Shown here: positions 1 through 5,711 of the stretch, piece after piece | How the letters are laid out: every line of letters begins with the position of its first letter | Numbering within the stretch: position 1 is the stretch's first letter | DNA from: Oscillospiraceae bacterium | Lineage (GTDB): Bacteria; Bacillota_A; Clostridia; Oscillospirales; Oscillospiraceae | Assembly: GCA_016302005.1 (NCBI GenBank) | Contig: JAEDOK010000033.1 | Span: 1 to 14,438 of the forward strand | Length of the DNA: 14,438 nt | Direction: 5' to 3' | Position numbers and translations under genes: made by a program | Notes under the pieces: generated by a model | What the model saw: the letters and a program-made list of their open reading frames with translations, nothing else | Told to the model about the DNA's origin: nothing | Database searches by the model: none

Positions 1-27
1 AGGTAAGCATCGCGAAAATATGTCTCG

Positions 28-85
28 TACCAATCACGATATCGCAATTAAAATATGCTTTGCACATTTTAATTGGTGATTGGTA
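28..85. repeat. AT-rich stem-loop at the left edge
   Basis: Bases 28-37 are the exact reverse complement of 76-85 (TACCAATCAC / GTGATTGGTA). Bases 45-58 pair with 62-75 with one mismatch. A 7-base bulge (38-44) sits in the left arm and the loop is 3 bases. The structure is AT-rich, unlike the GC-rich surroundings, and no T-run follows it on either strand, so it is not a standard terminator. It lies 24 bases beyond the stop of the small membrane gene. It could be a foldback repeat or the end of an element cut by the window edge. The rest of 1-109 shows no gene. Confidence 0.55.
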
Positions 86-109
86 TGAAGCAACCGACGC
101 AATGGGGCA

Positions 110-310
110 CTACTCTTTCTCCGCTGGCAGCGAAGAAATGCCGAATACCGTCAGCAAAAGCCCTGCAAGGAACAGCAGCACGTTCGGCAGAAGAAGTGCG
201 ACGTCAAAGTCAAGAAGAAACAGGTTAAACAGAAGCAATACCACGCTGATCAGCAGCATACACATGCCGAAAAAGACCTTTAAAACCTGCTTTATATAGC
301 GCCGATCCAT
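110..310 (-). CDS. Small two-helix membrane protein, function unknown
   Basis: This is a 66-residue protein. The ATG is at 310-308, with a GGAGGT ribosome binding site eight bases upstream; the stop is TAG. The sequence shows a short basic start (MDRRYIKQVLK), a hydrophobic helix at about residues 12-33, a turn containing Asp34 and Asp36, a second helix at about 38-59, and a charged tail (PAEKE). Both helices are rich in Leu, Val and Phe. A helical hairpin in the cytoplasmic membrane is inferred. I do not recognise a family and assign no function. The consensus promoter at 348-376 points straight at it with a leader of about 30 bases, which argues for a real, independently expressed gene. It lies beyond the terminator of the khpA operon, so it is a separate transcription unit. 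Confidence 0.72.
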   Translation of the reverse strand: MDRRYIKQVLKVFFGMCMLLISVVLLLFNLFLLDFDVALLLPNVLLFLAGLLLTVFGISSLPAEKE

Positions 311-347
311 TCCATTTTACCTCCGATTTTAAGATACTTTTAACTGT

Positions 348-376
348 ATTATATTTCCTGCGCGCGGACTTGTCAA
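348..376 (-). promoter_or_regulatory. Consensus sigma-A promoter for the small membrane gene
   Basis: Read on the minus strand, TTGACA (376-371) and TATAAT (353-348) are separated by exactly 17 bases. Both hexamers match the consensus perfectly. Transcription would start near 341, about 30 bases before the ATG at 310. Confidence 0.85.
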
Positions 377-463
377 GTATCGGGAGACAGAACAGAGCGC
401 CCGTTTTGGGGAAGCCGCCGATGCTTGCTTCCTGCGGGCATAGAGGCGCAGCGATGCTTTCCC

Positions 464-499
464 AAAAAAACACGCAGACCTGCATTTGCAGATCTGCGT
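464..499 (-). terminator. Rho-independent terminator of the ylxM-ffh-rpsP-khpA operon
   Basis: On the minus strand, ACGCAGA pairs with TCTGCGT and CTGCA with TGCAG, joined through one T-G pair. This gives a stem of about 13 bp with a tiny loop, followed by one G and seven T (470-464). It lies 23 bases past the khpA stop. Bases 377-463, between this terminator and the next promoter, show nothing recognisable. Confidence 0.85.
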
Positions 500-521
500 A
501 TTTCACCGATCGAATCGGCAA

Positions 522-752
522 TCAGTCGAGAATATCGACCGTGACGCGCTTTCCGTCGCGCTGGGCGACGGCTTTGATGACGGTGCGGATCTCTTTTGCA
601 ATACGACCCTGTCTGCCGATGACCTTGCCCATATCCTCGGGCGCAACGCGCAGCTCAAGCACCGTGTTGTCTCCGTCCTCTCTCTGCGTAACCGTGACCG
701 CGTCGGGTTGATCGACCAGTTGTTTTGCCACGTAGAGCAAGAGTTCCTCCAT
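522..752 (-). CDS. khpA: KhpA, KH-domain RNA-binding protein
   Basis: The protein has 76 residues, the usual size of KhpA (YlqC). It is essentially one KH domain. The RNA-contacting GxxG loop is visible as G46-R-Q-G49 within GKVIGRQGRIAK (42-53). Known family members form dimers or pair with KhpB (Jag) and bind many transcripts in Firmicutes, affecting cell size and division. The start is set by a GGGAG site seven bases before the ATG at 752. The gene follows rpsP by 17 bases, a classic order in this phylum. In many Firmicutes rimM, trmD and rplS come next; here the operon instead ends at a terminator right after khpA. Confidence 0.93.
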   Translation of the reverse strand: MEELLLYVAKQLVDQPDAVTVTQREDGDNTVLELRVAPEDMGKVIGRQGRIAKEIRTVIKAVAQRDGKRVTVDILD

Positions 753-769
753 CGTAAAGCTCCCTTCTA

Positions 770-1009
770 TTAAAGGACGTTAGCCTTTTTCAAAAGAGCC
801 TTCACGGTGTCGGTCGGCTGAGCGCCGTTCTTGATCCACTGCTGTGCCTTCTCGGCGTCAACGGTGATGGTGGCGGGTTCGGTCAGGGGATTGTAGGTGC
901 CGATCTCTTCGATGCAGCGACCGTCACGCGGGCTGCGGGAATCCGCAACGACGATACGGTAGTAGGGAGCCTTCTTTGCACCCATTCTTCTCAGTCTGAT
1001 CTTTACCAT
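770..1009 (-). CDS. rpsP: Ribosomal protein bS16
   Basis: This 79-residue protein begins [20 protein letters not shown] and carries the diagnostic [11 protein letters not shown] segment (about 21-31) and the [10 protein letters not shown] segment (about 33-42). These are hallmarks of bS16, which binds 16S rRNA and stabilises the small subunit body. The length is normal for Firmicutes. A strong GGAGGTGA site lies six bases before the ATG. It sits between ffh and khpA as expected, but the 233-base gap from the ffh stop is unusually long for this operon. A 160-bp palindromic element occupies most of that gap, so rpsP either has a structured leader or was separated from ffh by an inserted repeat. 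Confidence 0.98.
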   Translation of the reverse strand: MVKIRLRRMGAKKAPYYRIVVADSRSPRDGRCIEEIGTYNPLTEPATITVDAEKAQQWIKNGAQPTDTVKALLKKANVL

Positions 1010-1044
1010 GGGGTTTCACCTCCAAATTTTTTCTCAAGTATTTA

Positions 1045-1204
1045 GGAACCTCTGAACAAATCGACTGCGGCGCTCAGCGGATCTTTTGCCGCAACTTTTC
1101 GGTTGGAAAACCTTGAAATACACAAAGTATTCCTGCGGTTTCCCGACCTTAATTTGCGACAAAATCTCTCGCTGACCGCTCTTGCAGATTTATTCAGAGC
1201 TTCC
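1045..1204. repeat. 160-bp imperfect palindrome between ffh and rpsP (MITE-like foldback)
   Basis: The two halves are imperfect inverted copies of each other. The outer 18 bases match at 16 of 18 positions (GGAACCTCTGAACAAATC at 1045 against the complement ending at 1204). Inner blocks TCAGCG, TTTTGYCGCAA, GGTYGG and AAACC also pair. The exact centre (near 1124) is a 5-bp stem, AATAC / GTATT, with a 5-base loop. There is no coding capacity. As RNA it would fold end to end. It resembles a miniature inverted-repeat element, but a conserved rpsP leader cannot be excluded. A small hairpin (1221-1234, AGACC/GGTCT) lies between it and the ffh stop. Confidence 0.65.
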
Positions 1205-1242
1205 TTTGTGATTTATCGTCAGACCAAACGGTCTAATGATCT

Positions 1243-2589
1243 TTACATGCCTGGCATTCCGGGGAAGCCGCCCATTTTTCCGAACAGCTTGCGCTTTTTG
1301 CCGCCCTTGCCGTTCATCTGCTTCATGAGCTGCTGCATCTGCTCAAACTGCTTGAGCAGGCGGTTGACATCCTCGACCTTTTGACCGCAGCCGAGGGCAA
1401 TGCGGCGCTTGCGCGAGGAGTTGAGACAGGCGGGATTTTCCCGCTCGTAGGGTGTCATGGAGAGGATGATCGCTTCAATACGGGAGGTGGCATTTTCGTC
1501 CACCTGCACATTTTTCAGAGAACCCATCCCGGGGAGCATCCCTAACAGATCCTGCATGGAGCCCATGGACTTGATCTGCACGAGCTGGTCATAAAAGTCC
1601 GCGAGGGTGAATTTGTTTTGGCGCAGCTTCTGCTCCAATTCGGCGGCTTTCTTTTGGTCGAGCGCCTGCTCCGCCTTTTCGATCAGCGTGAGCACATCGC
1701 CCATACCCAAAATGCGGGACGCCATGCGCTCCGGGTGGAACGGCTCGATCATGTCAAGCTTTTCGCCCGTGCCGATGAATTTGATGGGCTTGCCCGTAAC
1801 GGCTTTGACCGAGAGCGCAGCACCGCCTCTGGCATCGCCGTCGAGCTTTGTCAGCATTACGCCGTCAATGTCAAGCCATTCGTTGAAGGACTGGGCGGCG
1901 TTGACCGCGTCCTGACCCGTCATGGCGTCAACGACAAGCAGAATTTCGCTCGGCTGCACCTCGGACTTGATGGATTTCAGCTCGTTCATCAGGGCTTCGT
2001 CCACATGCAGACGGCCGGCGGTGTCTAAGAACACCATGTCGTTGCCGTGCTGCTGGGCGTGGCGGATGGCGGCCTTTGCGATCTTGACGGGGTTTTCCTG
2101 CCCCATCTGGAAGACGGGAATGTCGAGCTGCGCACCCACGACCTCCAACTGCTTGATGGCAGCGGGGCGGTAAATGTCGCAGGCGACGAGGAGCGGGCGC
2201 TTGCCCTGCTTTTTGAACAGACCCGCAAGCTTTGCGCCGTTGGTGGTTTTGCCCGCGCCCTGCAGACCGACGAGCATGACCACCGACGGGGACTTGGGCG
2301 AGATGGTGATGCGCTGGTTTTCGCTGCCCATGAGGGCGATCAGCTCTTCGTTGACGATTTTGACGATCATCTGCGCGGGCGTCAGACTTTCGAGAACATC
2401 CTTGCCGACACAGCGCTCGGACACGGATTTGACAAAATCTTTGACGACCTTGTAGCTGACATCCGCCTCCAAGAGGGCAAGGCGAATTTCGCGCATCGCT
2501 TCTTTGATATCGGACTCGGACAGACGCCCCTTGCCGCGGAGCTTTTTGAACGCGGCGTTGAGCTTAGCGGTCAGACCTTCAAATGCCAT
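1243..2589 (-). CDS. ffh: Signal recognition particle GTPase Ffh (SRP54)
   Basis: Ffh binds signal sequences of nascent membrane and secreted proteins and delivers ribosomes to FtsY at the membrane. The 448-residue length is typical. Domains in order: N-terminal helical bundle (about 1-85); G domain with P-loop GLQGAGKTT (108-116), DTAGR (189-193) and TKLDGDARGG (247-256); then a Met-rich M domain (about 325-448) with GMLPGMGSLKN, the SRP RNA-binding SRKRRIALGCG segment (392-402) and a glycine/methionine tail ending PGMPGM. The RNA-binding loop reads GCG where GSG is usual, a mild variation. The ATG at 2589 lies four bases after the ylxM stop, and its AAAGGAG site overlaps the last ylxM codons, suggesting translational coupling. 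Confidence 0.98.
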   Translation of the reverse strand: MAFEGLTAKLNAAFKKLRGKGRLSESDIKEAMREIRLALLEADVSYKVVKDFVKSVSERCVGKDVLESLTPAQMIVKIVNEELIALMGSENQRITISPKSPSVVMLVGLQGAGKTTNGAKLAGLFKKQGKRPLLVACDIYRPAAIKQLEVVGAQLDIPVFQMGQENPVKIAKAAIRHAQQHGNDMVFLDTAGRLHVDEALMNELKSIKSEVQPSEILLVVDAMTGQDAVNAAQSFNEWLDIDGVMLTKLDGDARGGAALSVKAVTGKPIKFIGTGEKLDMIEPFHPERMASRILGMGDVLTLIEKAEQALDQKKAAELEQKLRQNKFTLADFYDQLVQIKSMGSMQDLLGMLPGMGSLKNVQVDENATSRIEAIILSMTPYERENPACLNSSRKRRIALGCGQKVEDVNRLLKQFEQMQQLMKQMNGKGGKKRKLFGKMGGFPGMPGM

Positions 2590-2593
2590 AGTA

Positions 2594-2944
2594 TTACTCC
2601 TTTAAGGAAGAGACAGCGGCAAAGATGCGCTCGGCGCTTTGCCGCACGGTGGGATCTTCGTGGTGCAGCAGGGGAGTGGCGGCGGCGATGATCTCCTCGC
2701 GCAGCTTTCGGAGGCTCTGCGCCTGCGCGAGGCAGCCGGTCGCTTCCTCCATGCCCCGCAGGATCGCCTCGGTGCGGGAAATGGTGTCGTGCACGCCCTG
2801 ACGGGAGATACCCTCCTGCTCCGCGATCTCTCCGAGGGAGAGGTCTTGGTTATAGTAGAGGTCGAAGTAGGTCTTCTGCTTTTCCGTCAGCATACCGCCG
2901 TAATAGTCGAGGAGGAGGGACATTTTAAACGCTTCCTGTTTCAT
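2594..2944 (-). CDS. ylxM: YlxM, SRP-associated helix-turn-helix protein
   Basis: This 116-residue protein belongs to the YlxM/p13 family, which is usually encoded just before ffh and stimulates SRP GTPase activity in the streptococci where it has been studied. The N-terminal part (LLLDYYGGMLTEKQKTYFDLYY) is the family signature. LSLGEIAEQEGISRQGVHDTI (about 36-56) is a sigma-70 region 4-like helix-turn-helix. The C-terminal half is helical and basic. The start is set by AGGAGG (2957-2952) seven bases before the ATG, downstream of a good promoter, making this the first gene of the operon. The four-base gap to ffh and the shared order support a joint role in SRP function. Confidence 0.95.
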   Translation of the reverse strand: MKQEAFKMSLLLDYYGGMLTEKQKTYFDLYYNQDLSLGEIAEQEGISRQGVHDTISRTEAILRGMEEATGCLAQAQSLRKLREEIIAAATPLLHHEDPTVRQSAERIFAAVSSLKE

Positions 2945-2976
2945 CCCAACGCCTCCTACAGCCTCATTGCCCGCCT

Positions 2977-3005
2977 ATTGTACAACATTCTTCTCTGCTT
3001 GTCAA
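2977..3005 (-). promoter_or_regulatory. Sigma-A promoter of the ylxM-ffh-rpsP-khpA operon
   Basis: On the minus strand, TTGACA (3005-3000) and TACAAT (2982-2977) are separated by 17 bases. The start point would be near 2970, about 26 bases before the ylxM ATG. The -35 box is half of an inverted repeat, TGTCAAG (3000-3006) / CTTGACA (3015-3021), which could be an operator or chance. Confidence 0.82.
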
Positions 3006-3023
3006 GAGAAAAAACTTGACACC

Positions 3024-3119
3024 TGCGTACAAATTTGTTTTCTTCCGCAGCGGGCGGCTGATAGCCGCCCCTACAACTACAATCGTAGGTAACGCTGTAG
3101 GGGCGGATAGTATCCGCCC
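3024..3119. repeat. Two GC-rich palindromic repeats plus a TTTGTACGCA motif
   Basis: Palindrome 1 (3052-3070) is GGGCGGCT-GAT-AGCCGCCC. Palindrome 2 (3101-3119) is GGGCGGAT-AGT-ATCCGCCC. Each has an 8-bp stem and a 3-base centre. They face each other through CTAC (3071-3074) and GTAG (3097-3100). The minus-strand motif TTTGTACGCA (3033-3024) recurs elsewhere in the window next to similar palindromes. They occupy the gap between the ylxM promoter and the nth stop. No T-run follows either stem, so they are not canonical terminators, though they may form one for nth in combination. Confidence 0.8.
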
Positions 3120-3148
3120 GCGGGCAGGGACTGCGATTCGCTTCCAAA

Positions 3149-3781
3149 CTACCGGTCTTCTGCGGTGAAGGCCTTACAGAACGGGCGCAGGGGGCATTCG
3201 CCGCATTTGGGACTGCGCGCGGTGCAGAGGTCGCGTCCGAACAGGACGATCCGGTGGCAGAAATCGGAGCTTTCCTCCGGCGGGAGGATGGCACGGAGCT
3301 GCTTTTCCACCTTCTCCGGCTCCTTGCCGGAGGCAAGCCCAAGACGGTTGCTGATGCGGATGCAGTGCGTATCACAGACGACGGAGCCGGGGCGGCGGTA
3401 AATGTCGCCCAAGAGCAGATTTGCCGTCTTGCGCCCGACACCGGGGAGCTTTAACAGCGCCTCCATCGTGTCGGGAACCCTGCCGCCGTGCTCCGTGCGG
3501 AGGAGCTGACACGCCTGCACGATATCCTTTGCCTTTTGACGGTAAAAGCCGCAGGAATGGACGTAGGTCTCGACTTCGGCAATGTCCGCATCGGCGAAGG
3601 CATCCAGGGTAGGGAAGCGGGCAAAGAGTGCGGGGGTGATGAGATTGACCCGCGCGTCCGTGCACTGCGCGGAGAGCCGTACCGCGATCATCAGCTCATA
3701 GTCCTTTTCATATTGCAGCGCGCACAATGCGGAGGGGTACCGCTCCTTGAGCGCGGCAATGATCTCATTGATGTATTCCAT
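3149..3781 (-). CDS. nth: Endonuclease III (DNA glycosylase/AP lyase)
   Basis: Nth removes oxidised pyrimidines and cleaves at abasic sites in base-excision repair. The 210-residue length from ATG 3781 matches the family. The helix-hairpin-helix LPGVGRKTA carries the catalytic Lys118, and VCDTH carries the catalytic Asp137. The C terminus has the 4Fe-4S ligands Cys186, Cys193, Cys196 and Cys202 with the classic C-x6-C-x2-C-x5-C spacing. The reading frame stays open 40 codons upstream, but that part overlaps the divergent ung start and has no family similarity. ATG 3781 follows AAAGGCGG at a suitable distance and gives the standard N terminus (MEYINEI...). It is divergent from ung across a 95-bp gap. 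Confidence 0.97.
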   Translation of the reverse strand: MEYINEIIAALKERYPSALCALQYEKDYELMIAVRLSAQCTDARVNLITPALFARFPTLDAFADADIAEVETYVHSCGFYRQKAKDIVQACQLLRTEHGGRVPDTMEALLKLPGVGRKTANLLLGDIYRRPGSVVCDTHCIRISNRLGLASGKEPEKVEKQLRAILPPEESSDFCHRIVLFGRDLCTARSPKCGECPLRPFCKAFTAEDR

Positions 3782-3802
3782 AAAAACACCGCCTTTTCGA
3801 CA

Positions 3803-3808
3803 ATTATA
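3803..3808 (-). promoter_or_regulatory. Extended -10 promoter of nth
   Basis: On the minus strand, TATAAT (3808-3803) is preceded by TG plus one base (TGCTATAAT), an extended -10 element that can compensate for a poor -35. The sequence 17 bases upstream (TTCCCT) matches the -35 only weakly. The predicted start is about 15-20 bases before the nth ATG. Confidence 0.65.
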
Positions 3809-3831
3809 GCATACTTTGACAGGGAAGGGAA

Positions 3832-3860
3832 TTGCCTTTTCCTGCAAAATTCGATATAAT
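3832..3860 (+). promoter_or_regulatory. Sigma-A promoter of ung
   Basis: TTGCCT (3832-3837) and a perfect TATAAT (3855-3860) are separated by 17 bases. Transcription would begin near 3867, only about ten bases before the first in-frame ATG, so the ung leader is very short. The box also explains why in-frame start codons upstream of 3877 (for example TTG at 3832) are unlikely to be used. Confidence 0.72.
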
Positions 3861-3876
3861 CGGTTCGGGTGATCGT

Positions 3877-4542
3877 ATGAATATGGAAACGCTCGGCGCA
3901 TGGAAGCCGCTTTTGCAGCAGGAGCTGTCCGCGCCGTATTTTAAGGCGTTAACTGCCCGTGTCGATGCCGCAAGGCAGGAAACGGAGGTCTATCCTCCTG
4001 CGGGACGGGAGTTTTTCGCGTTGGAGAAAACGCAGCCGCAAGCCGTGCGCGTTGTGATTTTGGGGCAAGACCCTTATCACGAGCCGGGACAGGCGATGGG
4101 GCTTGCCTTTTCGGTGACAAAGGGAACCGCGCTGCCGCCGTCGCTGCGGAATATCTATCAGGAGTTGCAGGACGATCTCGGCATCGTGCCCGCGCCGCAC
4201 GGCGATCTGACTTCATGGGCGGAGCAGGGCGTGCTGCTGCTCAACACCGTCTTGACCGTCGAAAAGGGAAAGGCGAACAGCCACGCAGTATGGGGCTGGC
4301 AGCGGCTGACCGATGCGGTGATCTCTGCGACGAATGCGCTGCCACAGCCGATGGCGTTTGTGCTATGGGGCGCGCAAGCGCAAAAAAAGGCGGCGCTTGT
4401 CCGAACACAAGCACCGCGATTATTGCTCTCCGCGCCGCATCCAAGCCCGCTTTCGTCCTACCGCGGCTTTTTCGGGAGCAAGCCCTTTTCCAAGATCAAC
4501 GCCTTTTTGCAGGAAAACGAGGTACCTCCGATAAATTGGTAA
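3877..4542 (+). CDS. ung: Uracil-DNA glycosylase (family 1)
   Basis: Ung excises uracil from DNA as the first step of base-excision repair. The protein is 221 residues from ATG 3877, normal for the family. Motifs: GQDPYH (63-68) with catalytic Asp65, the uracil pocket FSV (78-80), LLNT (121-124), and HPSPLS (188-193) with catalytic His188 and the DNA-intercalation loop, followed by GFFGSKPFSKIN. An alternative ATG lies two codons on at 3883. GGTGATC at 3868-3874 can pair with the 16S rRNA tail and fits 3877 somewhat better, but the predicted transcript starts at about the same place, so the choice is uncertain. It is convergent with tatD across a repeat island. Confidence 0.97.
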   Translation: MNMETLGAWKPLLQQELSAPYFKALTARVDAARQETEVYPPAGREFFALEKTQPQAVRVVILGQDPYHEPGQAMGLAFSVTKGTALPPSLRNIYQELQDDLGIVPAPHGDLTSWAEQGVLLLNTVLTVEKGKANSHAVWGWQRLTDAVISATNALPQPMAFVLWGAQAQKKAALVRTQAPRLLLSAPHPSPLSSYRGFFGSKPFSKINAFLQENEVPPINW

Positions 4543-4547
4543 CCCCT

Positions 4548-4870
4548 GTAGGGCGGGGACATGTTCTGTTGAATCAGCGGCTCTGTCTGCGCAGGCAAAG
4601 CCCGCTTGCCAATCGCCTTGATTCTGCCACTCCTTTTTGCTCGCTTCTCCCGCCGCAGGCGGCGCTCGCAAACGTCCCCCCGCCGACCGCGTAAGCGACA
4701 GACGGTACAAACAACCGTGAGATTGCCACGGCGCAAGCGCCTCGCAATGACACAAAAAGGCTACCCCCCATTTGTCATTGCGAGGAGCGCAGCAACGTGG
4801 CAATCTCGGGCTGTAAGTTTGTACGCACTTGAGAGTTCCTGCACCGGCTTAGGACATGTCCCCGCCCTAC
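4548..4870. repeat. 323-bp repeat unit bounded by 17-bp inverted repeats
   Basis: GTAGGGCGGGGACATGT (4548-4564) is the exact reverse complement of 4854-4870. Just inside the right end are TTTGTACGCA (4818-4827), eight bases, then TTCCTGCACCGG (4836-4847), the same order seen in the 110-bp element at 9772-9881. The interior carries the separate foldback at 4719-4807. No convincing protein is encoded on either strand; open frames here read through repeats. This unit fills most of the 407-base gap between ung and tatD. Confidence 0.7.
4719..4807. repeat. Foldback of TGTCATTGCGAGG...GTGGCAATCTC repeats
   Basis: The right arm (4773-4807) starts TGTCATTGCGAGG and ends GTGGCAATCTC. The left arm (4719-4752) is its imperfect reverse complement, identical in both outer blocks and different in the central ten or so bases. 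The loop is 4753-4772. The arm sequence belongs to a kind of short interspersed repeat I recognise from many unrelated bacterial genomes; no specific database name is claimed. Confidence 0.75.
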
Positions 4871-4921
4871 ACCGGATGTTTCGTTTATCATGGTGCGTGC
4901 TCACAATGACCTCTGCACGCA

Positions 4922-4938
4922 GGCGGCTGATAGCCGCC
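4922..4938. repeat. GC-rich palindrome next to the tatD stop
   Basis: GGCGGCT-GAT-AGCCGCC has a 7-bp stem and a 3-base centre, with CCTAC following. It is the same type as the copy at 3052-3070. It lies 11 bases beyond the tatD stop codon and may act as the 3' end structure of the ymdB operon transcript, but no T-run follows. Confidence 0.75.
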
Positions 4939-4949
4939 CCTACGAAGGG

Positions 4950-5711
4950 TCAGGGAATTGCAAACAGGCGTTTGGCGTTTTCGGTGGTGATGCTGCCGAC
5001 TTCCTCGGGGGAGATGCCCTTGAGCTCGGCGATCTTTGCCGCGACGAGGGGAACATAGCGGCTGTCGTTGCGCCGTCCGCGATAGGGTTCGGGCGCCATG
5101 TAAGGGCAGTCCGTCTCAATCAGAATGCGGTCAAGTGGCAGCGCCTGCACCGCTTCGACGGCTTTGCGTGCGTTTTTGTAGGTCACAACGCCCGTAAAGC
5201 TGATGTACCAGCCCCGCTCGACCAGCCAAAGCGCCAGCTCCTTCGAACCGGAGAAGCAGTGGAACACGCCGTGCGCGTCGGGATGACGTTTCAAGATCTC
5301 CACCGCGTCGCCGTGCGCCTCCCTTTCATGGATGATGACAGGCAGCTTTAACGCCTCGGCAAGCTCCAACTGCTGCTCAAACGCGATGATCTGCAGGGCG
5401 CGGGGCGCATTCTCATAGTGATAGTCCAAGCCGATCTCCCCGATGGCGCGCACTTTCTCATGCCCTGCAAGGCTGCGGTAGCGGTCGAGCAGCTTGCCGT
5501 CTACCCGGTCGGCGTTGTGGGGATGGCTGCCCACGGCGGCATAGACAAAGGGATAGCGTTCTGCCAGTGCGACGGACTGTTCGGAGGATTCCAAATCGCA
5601 GCCGACGTTCATGAGCAGCCCGACACCGTGGTTTTGCAGATCGTTAAAGATTTCCTCGCGGTCGCCGTCAAAGCGGCGGTCGTCCATATGACTGTGTGAA
5701 TCAAAATACAT
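4950..5711 (-). CDS. tatD: TatD-family metal-dependent hydrolase (DNase)
   Basis: The 253-residue protein is a full-length TatD/YcfH-type TIM-barrel hydrolase, a family with 3'-5' exonuclease and AP-site activities in studied members. Metal ligands are visible in order: H6 and H8 (DSHSHMD), Glu92 (GEIGLDYH), His128 (VIIHERE), His151 (VFHCFSGS) and Asp201 (ETDCPYMAPEPYRG). The ATG shares one base with the yhaN stop (TAATG) and has GGAGGAAG about eight bases upstream inside yhaN, so the two are probably translationally coupled. It is the last gene of the ymdB-yhaO-yhaN-tatD operon. In many Firmicutes this family sits next to metG or rsmA, so this neighbourhood is different. The substrate is not determinable from sequence. 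Confidence 0.93.
   Translation of the reverse strand: MYFDSHSHMDDRRFDGDREEIFNDLQNHGVGLLMNVGCDLESSEQSVALAERYPFVYAAVGSHPHNADRVDGKLLDRYRSLAGHEKVRAIGEIGLDYHYENAPRALQIIAFEQQLELAEALKLPVIIHEREAHGDAVEILKRHPDAHGVFHCFSGSKELALWLVERGWYISFTGVVTYKNARKAVEAVQALPLDRILIETDCPYMAPEPYRGRRNDSRYVPLVAAKIAELKGISPEEVGSITTENAKRLFAIP

Noticed and set aside
471..481. Zinc hook in the YhaN-like protein at the two Cys of APDCRTAPDCR (residue positions given)
   Set aside because: The spacing is C-x5-C rather than C-x2-C, and the segment lies in the returning coil, away from the apex. It is better explained as a small internal 15-base duplication.
1205..1242. Terminator after ffh at the AGACC/GGTCT hairpin
   Set aside because: The stem is only 5 bp and no T-run follows on the minus strand, so termination between ffh and rpsP is not supported.
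3052..3119. CRISPR or tandem array made of the GC palindromes
   Set aside because: Copies are irregularly spaced, differ in the core and lack unique spacers of constant length; no cas gene is present.
3782..3901. Upstream extension of nth by 40 codons
   Set aside because: The extension crosses the nth promoter and the ung start, has no similarity to the family, and ATG 3781 has its own ribosome binding site and gives the usual length.
4420..4803. Minus-strand frame through the ung end and the repeat island
   Set aside because: The predicted peptide (CAPRNDK, CHCEALAPWQSH) is the kind of translation produced by the TGTCATTGCGAGG repeat, and the rest is antisense to ung.
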